Part shown: one piece after another, positions 14,928-24,900 of the stretch
How positions within the stretch are numbered: the stretch's first letter is position 1
Layout: the number at the start of each line of letters is the position of its first letter
Source of the DNA: a virus
Reading direction: 5' to 3' (one strand)
Virus record (IMG/VR): IMGVR_UViG_3300020472_000051
Location: 1-46,767 of that record
Length of the DNA: 46,767 nucleotides
The notes under the pieces: generated by a model
The model's database searches: none
Told to the model about the DNA's origin: nothing
The model's input: only the letters and a program-made list of their open reading frames with translations
Translations under genes and position numbers: made by a program

Positions 14928-15248
14928 CTAAGCAGCTTGTTCTAAACCATAAACACTAACACTAGTGTCGCCAGTTGAGCAATATACTACAACTATCTTA
15001 CCAGCATTTAATGCTATACCAGTTCTCTCAACAACTCCTTTCGCAGGAACCGTGACATCATACTCAATGTACTCCGAGTTTGCTGGAGAATTACCTGTTG
15101 CTAGAGCGATTCTTACATCAACAGGGTTAGCACCTGAACGATTAAGAACGTTTATATTAACAACAGAAAGAGTTGACGCAGGAACTGTATAAACAGAAGT
15201 ATTAGTACTAGCAGAAGGAGCAGCTTGCCCCAAAATTCCAGATGCCAT
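14928..15248 (-). CDS. Small beta-sandwich virion protein, 106 aa
   Basis: The protein is a compact beta-rich domain (MASGILGQAAPSASTNTSVY, SEYIEYDVTVPAKGVVERTG, NAGKIVVVYCS). Its pattern of a LG-containing N-terminus followed by EYIEY and a proline-glycine turn is repeated at the start of the 485-aa fiber-like protein (3709-5166). A TATAAATA box precedes it. Probably a small decoration or adaptor protein of the tail. Confidence 0.6.
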   Translation of the reverse strand: MASGILGQAAPSASTNTSVYTVPASTLSVVNINVLNRSGANPVDVRIALATGNSPANSEYIEYDVTVPAKGVVERTGIALNAGKIVVVYCSTGDTSVSVYGLEQAA

Positions 15249-15271
15249 TTTTTAAGATGTTCCTTTTCTTG

Positions 15272-15279
15272 TATTTATA
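15272..15279 (-). promoter_or_regulatory. Late promoter box TATAAATA
   Basis: An exact TATAAATA ends 24 bases before the ATG at 15248, in the 43-base gap after the large fiber gene at 15292-19266. Confidence 0.75.
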
Positions 15280-15291
15280 AAGATATTATCA

Positions 15292-18200
15292 TTAACTAGT
15301 TGCAGTAAAGAAAGTAGGTGCACTAACAGATTCAAATGATGTTTTGATTCCAGCATCAGCACGTCTTACTGCATCATCTAATGCTCCAGATGTTTGTACA
15401 CCAACAAATGTTCTAACTGCTGCCTGAGTTGGAACCTTACTATTACTATTTTGTGATAGTGTCGCATCAGTAGAGAACTCATCAATTGAAGCACCCAACT
15501 GAGCACCAATTGAACCCAATCTCAATGAAGTTAGACCAGATAGATCGAAAGCACTAGCATTCAATGTTGCCGAACCAGTTGCCTGGTTAACACGGAAGTA
15601 CTTACCAACACGGAAATTACCATCTTGGTCAGTTGAAACATAAAATACACGTCCAGGGAACCCTTCAGTAATTTCTTGTGACTGAATTGGATCTACCGTA
15701 GGTACATCAGGCCAGTTAGTTGTTACTGTTCCACCTGTACCGACTTGTAAGAAGTCATGTCCAGTTAGTCTTGCCTGACTATAAAGGTAACGAACCTTCA
15801 TGTTCTGTTCATCAAAACACTTAGCAGCTTTCTGTTCAACAAGAGTTAACACAGTAATACCAGTAGCATCTGTTGATAATCCAACTACCTTAACAAATTC
15901 ATTATCAATCTTATAGTAATCATTCTTAATGAATGGAGTAGGAGTTACCACTCTAATATCAGTATCAGTAGAAGTACAATCCTTCCAAATCTCAACACTG
16001 TTAGTTAACAAACTAGTATTACCAATAGAAACTATTTGTTCTCCAATAGTATATGCTGCTGCAGCACCAGCACCATCTTGGTTTCTTGATACAGTCATCT
16101 GAGTTGCTGAGTTAAGACTTACAATCTTCATCAACTCTTTCGATGGACTCAATACATATTCTCCAGGGTTAAATCCAGAAATTGAGTTAACGTTAATAGT
16201 AGTATCACCAGAAGCAACTGGAGTCAAGAATGTAGCACTACCAGATCCAACTGGATAATGAACTAACGCTTTAGTTCCTCCAGTATGAGCAGCACCAGAT
16301 GTTGTCCACTGACCCCTATCAACAGTTAATGAACCACGTCCATCAGCACCAGTCTGACTTACACCATCAATCACGAATGTAAATGGATCAGCACCAGTAA
16401 TTGTGGTGTTATTATATCCACCATTACCAGATCCAGTAACAAACTCTATACTACCATTAGCAGTAAGAGTTGGTGAAGTACTTAATCCAGAACAAACTAA
16501 CGCAAATCCAGATTGACCTCTGTTAGCATCAGTATTATTAAGTAGAGTTGCTGTAGTACCATTTGTCAAACCTGTTATGGTTTCATTTTGTACAAATCCA
16601 GTACCAACACCAGCAGGACCAGCAGTAACTAATGAATAGAATAACTCAGTCTTATTACCACCTTGAATGGAGTTAATATAACCTATTGCTTCTGAAGTGT
16701 TACCTCTAATTCTTTCACCAACAGCGAAGTCATTAGGATCAGTACCATCACCACCAACTACCTTAGTGTCTTTATCAAATTCTACGATTAATCCTTCAAT
16801 TTGACCATTTCTACTCTTCTCTTGCTGATTAAATCCAGAACTTACAATCGCATAGTTACCCCAAGAACTGTTTCCAGCAAGAGATCTTATTCTACCACCA
16901 CGAGTAGCACAATAAGAAACATGACAGTAGTAAGTAAAGGATGAAACTAATTCAGCAGCAGCGTTATTAGTAATCCAGAATCCTACACCATCATCATGTA
17001 TCTGTGTGAAGGAGTCCATAACAATTGATTTGTTAGATGGAGTATTACCATCATCAGCAAATTGTCTATGAACATTACCATCTACAATTGCTCCAACACC
17101 ACCTTTGGATTGACAAGAACAGTTAGAAATATATGGAGATTTAGTGATCGGAGTCTCAGGGTTCATCTGAACAAAGACACCTTTAATTGTTGCGTTATTA
17201 AGATCTTCTGCTGATGCAGTATATGTCAATGGTGTAGAAGATACAGTTTGAACTTTATCTACTTCCAATTGTGTTTCACTAATGAAGTTAATAACTTTAG
17301 TTCCAGCATCAACACCAGTACCTGTTACAGTAGTTCCAACCAAATCAGGGAAGAATCCAGAACCAGTTACAATAGTATCTGCGATTTGACCTGTATTTTG
17401 TAGTACCTGTCCTGCTTTAACAAAACCAGTCATACCTTCCATTAGAAGGTCTTTCAACATAGTTTTGTCACTCAAGAAGAACATTACAGATTCAGCATTT
17501 GTTCTCTGTTCTACATTTGTTATAGCAATATCATTACCAAGGTTCTCCCATGTATCTGATGTTGTCCATAATCCACCAGTCATTGGTCTTATATGAACAG
17601 TCTTCTCATCATAACTTGCTTCTAAAATACTAGCAGTCTTTGTTCCAGAACCATTAGAAATGGTAGTACCATAAGAAATATAAGGTGATGTCTTAGTGAG
17701 ACCACTACCAGCAGCAGAAACATATTGGTGAGTATTACTAATACTAATTGCTACGCCAGGCTCCTTATTAACGTTTATAGTAACAGTGTTAGATGTTGCT
17801 GCTATAACAGTAAGAGCTTTATCATAAGCATAGTCAGCACCACTAGGAGTATTTGCTCCAGTTGCTCTTGGATATGCTTTCTGAGCAGAAGAACCAGTAG
17901 CACCATTAAAATTACAACTGAATACTATAGACTCTTCAGCAAGTTTAACTTTATCATTTACATTAAGTGTATGAGTACCTATAGTTAATAATAAATTACC
18001 AGTAACAGTATTATAATTAGCATTAGTTACTGTAAATGATGGTTGTGGTACACTTGCTAAAGTAACTACTTGATAGTGTGCATCACCAACTTGAGGTTTA
18101 ACTCTAGATGTTCTTAGGTTATCACCAACAATTGATACTTCAGCTGGAACTACAATAGGTAATGACTCTTCATATGTACCAGCCTTTACATAGATTGTTG

Positions 18201-19266
18201 CTGGTCCAGTAGCAATACCACAAGCATGTTTAAGACTAGCAAATGATCTACTAATATTTGAACCATCATTACTATCACTTCCTTCTTCTGTTACATAATA
18301 AACTGGATGTGTAACATTACTGGTTTCCCAATTAGGTAATCCACTACTGTTTACTGTTAATACTTTACCATCTGTTCCAGTTGGTAGTCTAGTAGCACCA
18401 GTAGTATAATAAACCAAGTCACCAGATGATGTCATCACATTGGTGTCAGCACCCTCAATCAAAACGTTCCAGTAATTACCTGGACCATCAGTTGAAGGGT
18501 CTTGGTTTAAGTTGGTGAGAGTAGTAACAATACCAACATAACTATTACTTAATCGTTTAACAACTTCACCTGGTAGATAGGTAACGTTAGCATCCCAGTT
18601 ACCTTTCCACTCAAAACCTTTAGATACTAAACTCCACTTAGCAGTGCTAGAACTTGGAGCAACGTTAGTACTAGTTGAAATAGCAACGTATGTAAATCCA
18701 CCATAGATTACAACATTACCTTGAGTGTAATCATTACCAGCACCCCAAGTACCTACAACATTAAATCCTGTTGTTAGAATGTCCCAATCAGCAGCTAGAT
18801 TATATGCTGGTGGTTTATTTGTATGGTCACTAGTAGCAACATAAGTATAACCACCATATGCTACAACGTCACCAACCTGGTATGCTGTTGATGAGTTCCA
18901 ACTATCTTCATAATTAAATGATGAAATATATTCTTCTAACTGACTTGTATTAGTAGTGTCAAGTACGGTTGTAGAGAAACCTACCTTTACTCTATACTGA
19001 CTATTACCATACTTAATAATATCATTAATCTTATAATAACCACCAGATACCCATTCACCTTTACTTGCTATACTCTCAGTATGTAAGGACCATTTACCTA
19101 CATCATCATTATAAAAAAGATTCTCGTTACTTGCGGAAGTATGGTTCTGAGTACAAACATACGTATTCGCACCAAACTTTATAATGTCATCTATGACATA
19201 AGCGGTACTGGTAGTCCAGTTGCCTTTCCAAGAAAATTTTAGCCTCCCAAGTCTAAATTCAGCCAT
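15292..19266 (-). CDS. Large tail fiber/spike with five W-repeats and a beta-helix, 1324 aa
   Basis: Residues ~8-250 hold five tandem repeats of about 45 residues with the pattern G-x-W...Y..(G/D)-D-(I/V)-(I/V)-x-(Y/F)-G..Y (for example STAYQVGDVVAYGGYTYVA). They resemble carbohydrate-binding modules of the chitin-binding type. From about residue 320 (YYVTEEGSDSNDG, ATIYVKAGTYEESLPIVVP, VSIVGDNLR) a right-handed beta-helix begins. A later module (ESIVFSC...KAYPRATG) and the C-terminal part (FYVSTDQDGNFRVGKYFRV) have homologs in the 825-aa protein at 43102-45579. Probable receptor-binding fiber. Confidence 0.75.
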   Translation of the reverse strand: MAEFRLGRLKFSWKGNWTTSTAYVIDDIIKFGANTYVCTQNHTSASNENLFYNDDVGKWSLHTESIASKGEWVSGGYYKINDIIKYGNSQYRVKVGFSTTVLDTTNTSQLEEYISSFNYEDSWNSSTAYQVGDVVAYGGYTYVATSDHTNKPPAYNLAADWDILTTGFNVVGTWGAGNDYTQGNVVIYGGFTYVAISTSTNVAPSSSTAKWSLVSKGFEWKGNWDANVTYLPGEVVKRLSNSYVGIVTTLTNLNQDPSTDGPGNYWNVLIEGADTNVMTSSGDLVYYTTGATRLPTGTDGKVLTVNSSGLPNWETSNVTHPVYYVTEEGSDSNDGSNISRSFASLKHACGIATGPATIYVKAGTYEESLPIVVPAEVSIVGDNLRTSRVKPQVGDAHYQVVTLASVPQPSFTVTNANYNTVTGNLLLTIGTHTLNVNDKVKLAEESIVFSCNFNGATGSSAQKAYPRATGANTPSGADYAYDKALTVIAATSNTVTINVNKEPGVAISISNTHQYVSAAGSGLTKTSPYISYGTTISNGSGTKTASILEASYDEKTVHIRPMTGGLWTTSDTWENLGNDIAITNVEQRTNAESVMFFLSDKTMLKDLLMEGMTGFVKAGQVLQNTGQIADTIVTGSGFFPDLVGTTVTGTGVDAGTKVINFISETQLEVDKVQTVSSTPLTYTASAEDLNNATIKGVFVQMNPETPITKSPYISNCSCQSKGGVGAIVDGNVHRQFADDGNTPSNKSIVMDSFTQIHDDGVGFWITNNAAAELVSSFTYYCHVSYCATRGGRIRSLAGNSSWGNYAIVSSGFNQQEKSRNGQIEGLIVEFDKDTKVVGGDGTDPNDFAVGERIRGNTSEAIGYINSIQGGNKTELFYSLVTAGPAGVGTGFVQNETITGLTNGTTATLLNNTDANRGQSGFALVCSGLSTSPTLTANGSIEFVTGSGNGGYNNTTITGADPFTFVIDGVSQTGADGRGSLTVDRGQWTTSGAAHTGGTKALVHYPVGSGSATFLTPVASGDTTINVNSISGFNPGEYVLSPSKELMKIVSLNSATQMTVSRNQDGAGAAAAYTIGEQIVSIGNTSLLTNSVEIWKDCTSTDTDIRVVTPTPFIKNDYYKIDNEFVKVVGLSTDATGITVLTLVEQKAAKCFDEQNMKVRYLYSQARLTGHDFLQVGTGGTVTTNWPDVPTVDPIQSQEITEGFPGRVFYVSTDQDGNFRVGKYFRVNQATGSATLNASAFDLSGLTSLRLGSIGAQLGASIDEFSTDATLSQNSNSKVPTQAAVRTFVGVQTSGALDDAVRRADAGIKTSFESVSAPTFFTATS

Positions 19267-19280
19267 TGTTTGTTAAACTC

Positions 19281-19649
19281 CTATTTTGGTCCTGCGGAAT
19301 AATCATAATCACCAAATTTTGCTACTAAGTATCCATCACTATCAATGTAATAAGACGTGCGTCTAAAATCAAATCGGAACTGTTGGTATTTATCTTGTGG
19401 GTGATTTAAATGTGTCTTTACCTCAGTGGTTTCTTCCACATAATCACCACCATCTAAAAAATCTGGGTAAGCAGTTCCATCTAAACGATGAAAATCCTGT
19501 ACTCCAGAGTCAGTACTCTTAACTTTGGTATATCTTAACATACCATCAGCATCTCTTCTCAGAGCATGTATATAAAAACTATTTTGTTGCGATACTAAAA
19601 GACCTCCACCTGCGGCAGAGTCTATACTCTCACTTAAAAACATTGTCAT
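19281..19649 (-). CDS. Virion-region protein of unknown function, 122 aa
   Basis: The protein starts MTMFLSESIDSAAGGGLLVS and is otherwise rich in Asp, Tyr and Arg (FRFDFRRTSYYIDSDGYLVA). There is no recognisable motif. The start overlaps the stop of the preceding fiber-like gene by four bases (ATGA), and the end is 14 bases before the large fiber gene, so it is co-transcribed and probably works with that fiber. Confidence 0.55.
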   Translation of the reverse strand: MTMFLSESIDSAAGGGLLVSQQNSFYIHALRRDADGMLRYTKVKSTDSGVQDFHRLDGTAYPDFLDGGDYVEETTEVKTHLNHPQDKYQQFRFDFRRTSYYIDSDGYLVAKFGDYDYSAGPK

Positions 19650-20386
19650 GCAAATACCCTCCAGTAAGTATTAGTCCAAACTAATTTTACAGCAGCACCA
19701 GCGACATCACATGCTAAAGGAGAATCAATCACGCCTTCATAATTTTTAAACTGCTCATTATTTTGGGTTGCAACCATAAGATTATTTATGTCCCAATTAG
19801 ATTCGGTATCATGGAGTTCAATAAAATCACCAGCCTGCTTAGTTGCAGGAAGAGTTGCTGTAAAAACTGCCGAAGTTGTATCAGCAGAATAACTTACATT
19901 AGCACTTAAATTAGTACTAGTGTTTATAAGTGTAAGACCTGGTACTGTAGCTTCTGATTTAGAAACAAGGTCCGTAAAATCAATAACAATAGTACTACCA
20001 TATCCAGTAACACTAAGACCTTCACCAACAAAACTTAAATCAGTAAATCCTACACCAATTCTTGGATTGATTATAGCACCACCAGCTGCTGCTCCTGGTC
20101 CTACAGAAGTTGTTGATCCAATACCAACTCCAGCACTAGGATTAAATTGGACACCATTCTGAAATAGACCGCCAAGAAAATCAATATCTTGTGCAACAGT
20201 TAATCCACCACCAACATAAACATCTTCTCTGAATGTAGCAATTCCAGCTACGTCAAGTTTATGAATCGGATTTGTGGTCCCAATACCAACGTAAGGTGTT
20301 GATGTACTGGTAATAGCAATATTACCGTTGTTGTCATCAACAACTACAAAGGATCCAAGTTGAGAAAATTCTCTGTTTCTTGCCAT
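19646..20386 (-). CDS. Fiber-like structural protein, 246 aa
   Basis: Typical phage fiber repeats are visible: YVGIGTTNPIHKLDVAGIAT, then FREDVYVGGGLTVAQDIDF. Similar VGIGTxxPxxKLDVxG units occur in many long tail fibers just before intramolecular chaperone domains. The C-terminal third ends in a compact domain (AGAAVKLVWTNTYWRVFA). It starts a late transcription unit behind GATAAATA (20406-20413). Confidence 0.65.
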   Translation of the reverse strand: MARNREFSQLGSFVVVDDNNGNIAITSTSTPYVGIGTTNPIHKLDVAGIATFREDVYVGGGLTVAQDIDFLGGLFQNGVQFNPSAGVGIGSTTSVGPGAAAGGAIINPRIGVGFTDLSFVGEGLSVTGYGSTIVIDFTDLVSKSEATVPGLTLINTSTNLSANVSYSADTTSAVFTATLPATKQAGDFIELHDTESNWDINNLMVATQNNEQFKNYEGVIDSPLACDVAGAAVKLVWTNTYWRVFA

Positions 20387-20405
20387 CTATATGACTATTT
20401 TTACT

Positions 20406-20413
20406 TATTTATC
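20406..20413 (-). promoter_or_regulatory. Late promoter box GATAAATA
   Basis: The box ends 20 bases before the ATG at 20386, in the 30-base gap after the LamG adhesin gene. Confidence 0.7.
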
Positions 20414-20416
20414 AGA

Positions 20417-21913
20417 TTAACTAAAAGGGTTATTAGTTGAAGAGGTAGGTCCTCCATTTTGTGTCACTGTACCTGTTGAATTACCAGGTCCCCAATAAGC
20501 AGTATTAAGAGATGTACTATTACAATCAAGCAATGATGTTCCTGTTATCGCAGTTAAAGGTGGTAATAAATTAGTTGGACCATACGCATCATACACATCA
20601 AAATTTGAAGTATAAACAGCAACACCTTTTGTTACTCGAACATTAGACATCCATCCATGAATATTATAATCGGTATTAGCAGTCCAATTTCCAATCCTTA
20701 TAGCATCAGTTTGAGTATCGTTCAATGATGTAGTATAACCATTACCACCATTAATACTAGTATCTTTCACACCATCAAGATAAAAATCTAAGTTATTACC
20801 ATTCCTAACGAAAGCATAGTGTCTCCATTTAACATTGACATTCAAAGCAGCATTAGTCATAGTATCTACAGTAGTTTCAAATGCAAGATTACCACCCTCA
20901 ATCCATATCATCTTTTGTCCATTTGAATCTGCTTGGATTGCCCACGTTTGAGAAACTAAAGGACTTGCTTTATAACCTTCAATGAAAACAGCAAATGATC
21001 TTTGCCTACCAGTATTACCACCCGACGTATTGCCATTTGGATCGACATTAGCAGTCCTATGCCAAAATTCTATAGTAAAGTTTCCTGATCCAAGTTGAAA
21101 AACACCAGAAGTTCCTGGAGTGTAATCAAAATAATCATCATATAGATTACCTCTAAAGTAAGTACTATAGTTACCATCTATTCTAGGAAAACCATCTCCT
21201 ATTAAATATGGAGCACCCCAAGCAATACTAACTCCACCATCTCCACCAGTACCACCATAACCACCAACAACTGCAGGTGGTGGAGCACCACCTCCACCAT
21301 ATTTACCACCAGCCGCACCAGTATTACCAGCATAAAATCCACCATCAGCACCAGTTGTTCCTGATATTAATGCGGTTCCACCACCACCTCTACCAGAAGG
21401 ATTAGCTGAACCAGCCCAAGTTGCAGATTTAAATGCTGATCCTGTTGAACTATGTTGTGGAGGAACTGTAGATTGTCCAGGTAAAGTATATTGACCATCA
21501 CCACCATCTAAAACTCTTCCATTACCAGAGAAAAATTCTCCACCACCACCTAAACTATTTTCAGAAATTGAACCACCACCATAAGATTTTACAAGGTATT
21601 CACCATTACTTCGTCTCTTAACATAAGTTGTTTGTCCTTCAATAGCATTAGTACTAGGAGCTACATATCCTGTTCCACCAGCACCAACATTTATATCTAA
21701 AACCTCACCAGGAGTTACAGAAACATTATCAGACCAAACTAATCCACCACCAGCACCTCCATCACCTCCACCACCAGCACCTCCAGCAACTGAAACTATA
21801 GAAACCTCAGTAAATCCAGGAGGAACAATAAAGGAATATGATCCTACATTAGTATATGTTTCGTATCCAGGTGGTACTACTCCGAGTACCATAAATGCTT
21901 GTTGTATTGCCAT
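20417..21913 (-). CDS. Glycine-rich adhesin with LamG-type lectin domain, 498 aa
   Basis: The N-terminus MAIQQAFMVLG is shared with the next two genes. Residues ~20-235 are one glycine-rich module (SYSFIVPPGFTEVSIV, then many GGxG runs, ending GGVSIAWG). Residues ~250-445 are a concanavalin A/laminin-G-like domain (NFTIEFWHR, WRHYAFVRNGNNLDFYLDG, IHGWMSNVRVTKGVAVYTS), a fold that commonly binds sugars. This makes the protein a good candidate for host-surface recognition. It is three bases from the next gene upstream. Confidence 0.8.
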   Translation of the reverse strand: MAIQQAFMVLGVVPPGYETYTNVGSYSFIVPPGFTEVSIVSVAGGAGGGGDGGAGGGLVWSDNVSVTPGEVLDINVGAGGTGYVAPSTNAIEGQTTYVKRRSNGEYLVKSYGGGSISENSLGGGGEFFSGNGRVLDGGDGQYTLPGQSTVPPQHSSTGSAFKSATWAGSANPSGRGGGGTALISGTTGADGGFYAGNTGAAGGKYGGGGAPPPAVVGGYGGTGGDGGVSIAWGAPYLIGDGFPRIDGNYSTYFRGNLYDDYFDYTPGTSGVFQLGSGNFTIEFWHRTANVDPNGNTSGGNTGRQRSFAVFIEGYKASPLVSQTWAIQADSNGQKMIWIEGGNLAFETTVDTMTNAALNVNVKWRHYAFVRNGNNLDFYLDGVKDTSINGGNGYTTSLNDTQTDAIRIGNWTANTDYNIHGWMSNVRVTKGVAVYTSNFDVYDAYGPTNLLPPLTAITGTSLLDCNSTSLNTAYWGPGNSTGTVTQNGGPTSSTNNPFS

Positions 21914-21916
21914 GTC

Positions 21917-24900
21917 TTATATATCTCCAGCGTTATAGTTAGGGAAGGCTCTTCCTGGACCCCATATAATTCTCACTGCTCCAACTCCACCATCACCACC
22001 AGATCCACCATAAGTTACTCCTGGAGCAAATATTTGCATTGATCCTACACCTCCACCTCCACCATATTTACCACCATCTTTACCCTGATAGTTTCCTGCA
22101 GTACCTTCCTCACCATTCTCACCACCAGATCCACCACCACCAGCTCTTCCAGGTGGAGTTACATTTGTTCCATTAGATCCAGTAGCTCCTTCTCCATATA
22201 TTCCAGTACCACCGCCACCACTAGAACTATAAATTAATCCACCAGATCCATTTGCTGAATTACCTTTACCAGATCCACCACCACTAGCACCTGTTACACC
22301 TCTACCATCTCCAGCACCACAACCACTATATCCAGCAGCACCAGCACCACCATTACCTACATTTAGTTCTCCATATCCACCATTACGTCCACCATAATTT
22401 GATGAGTTACCTACACCATCATTCTCTCCTACAAAATCTCCACCCTGACCTTGACCATCTCCACCATATCCTCTACCACCTTTAACAGTAGATGTATCTA
22501 TAAAATATGAATCTCCACCATCACCACCTCTAGAAAGTTGAGCACTATTGGGACCAGATTGCCCACCAGATCCACCCTCTCCAACGACTACAGTATATGA
22601 TTGTCCTGGTGTTACAGAAATATTATTCTTATATCCGAGTCCACCGCCTCCACCAGCACCACGAGCATTATCTTGAGTACCATCATAAGCACCTGCTCCA
22701 CCACCGCCACCACCGATAGCAATAACACAAACAGATGTTACATTATCAGGAGCAGTCCAACTAAATGTTCCTGCTGTTGTAAATTCTTCAGCACCTTGTG
22801 TTGGTTCACCATTTTCACCAGTAACAGTATTGTTCTGTGGGAATGATCTATTATATCCCCATATAATTCTTACACCACCATCAGATCCAGATACTCCATC
22901 AGAAACTCCACCATTAACAGTCTGATTACTAGCACCACCAGATCCTCCACCATGAAGACCTCCTTCCATAATACTAGATATTCCAACACCAGTACCAAAT
23001 GAAGCACCACCAGATCCTCCACCACCATGTCCTATGGTAGCTGTATCAAATTGATCTGCTGTGTTTGTTGATGGGAATGCTCTTCCAGTTCCCCATATAA
23101 GTCTTACAGCACCACGATTACCACTAATACCATTACCACCACCTCCACCAGAACCAGGTCCTAAACCAGGGAACGATGCAAAAGTTTGTGGGGCAGCACC
23201 AGATCCACCTTTTCCACAGTGTCCATAAGCTTGAGAACCTTGTCCATCATATGTTCCAGCACCAGCACCATCAGTACCTTCACCTAGAAGTCCTGCACCG
23301 CCACCAGCACCACCTTCCCAAGAAGCACCAGCACCTCCACCACCAGCACCACCATTACCTTGATTACCATAAGATGCTCCAAAACTTATTCCCGTTCCAC
23401 CCATTCCACCATTACCTGAATATCCACCAGCTCCACCGCCACCGCCTCTATTTCCATTAGCAGATCCACCATCACCTCCATTACCACCACCATCTCCTAC
23501 ATATCCACCACCAGTTCCACCATTTTGATTTGTACCAATAGTTCCACCTTCACCCCTAACAGTGTTGTAGTCTAGAAAATATGAATCCTGTCCATTAGCA
23601 CCACCAGTTCCTTGAGCACCAACAACTACAGTATAACCCTGTCCTGGAACCACAGGTATATTATTCTTCCATCCTAATCCACCACCACCATCTCCACCTG
23701 CTGTGGTTTCATTTCCACCAGCACCAACACACACTGCACAAACAGATGTTACACCAGCAGGAGCATACCAAGTAAATGTTCCAGCAGATGTATATTCTTG
23801 CTGCAGAGCACCATTATCAATTGATCCACCAGCACCATTACTTCCTTTTTCTTGAAGACCTACACCTCCACCTCCAGCAGCATTTGTAAAATTAGTTGAA
23901 TTAATATATCCATGAGCTCCACCACCAGCACCACCACCAGATCCACCAACAGCATTACTGGTCGTTGATCCACCACCACCAGATCCACCATTACCAGTAT
24001 ATCCAGCAGCACCGCCACCTCCACCAGGACCATAAGTAGCATCTCCAGATCCACCATTACCTCCATTTCCACCACCATCTCCAAATGCACTATATGTTCC
24101 ACCAGAACCATTACCACCAGGACCAGGTAGAGCATTTTCTCCAGCACCACCTTTAACAGTAGATGTGTTTATAAAATAAGAATCACCAGAAGAATTAGTT
24201 TTACTTCCACCAGCACTTGAAGGTAAAGTTTGTACTTGACCAGCAGTACCAACAACAACATTATAAGATTGTCCTGGTATTACAGGAATATAATTATTAT
24301 ATCCAAGACCTCCACCACCTCCACCATTTCCTTCTTCATAAGATCCAGAGAAAGCATTATATCCAGAACTTGCTCCACCAGCACCAACAGCAACTACTGA
24401 AACATGATGTACACCAGTAGGACAAATCCAACTATATGTTCCTGCTGCTGTATATTCTTGTTGTCCTACTCTATCATTTACATTACCAGTATTAGTATTT
24501 GGATAAGATCTACCCCTACCCCATATAATTCTTACAGCACCACTACCACCTTGAGCACCAGCACCAGATCCACCACCACCAAATGAAGTTCCAGATCCAC
24601 CAGATCCAGCAGTTCCACTTCCAAATGGAACACCTGCAGGTGGAGAATATGCAGCACCTAAACCAGGAGATCCAGCACCTAAAATTCCTGTACCTCCACC
24701 AGTATATCCACCACCATATCCTCCTCCACCGCCACCGCCACCAGATCCATCTTGACCTTGTCTATCAGCGAGAGGAGTACTGGAAGGATGTGTTGATCCA
24801 TTTCCAAATCCACCATTTCCACCATTACCTGTGTATCCACCAGCTCCACCGCCACCACCTTCATATGTTGAACCACCAGCTCCACCAGCTCCACCATATC

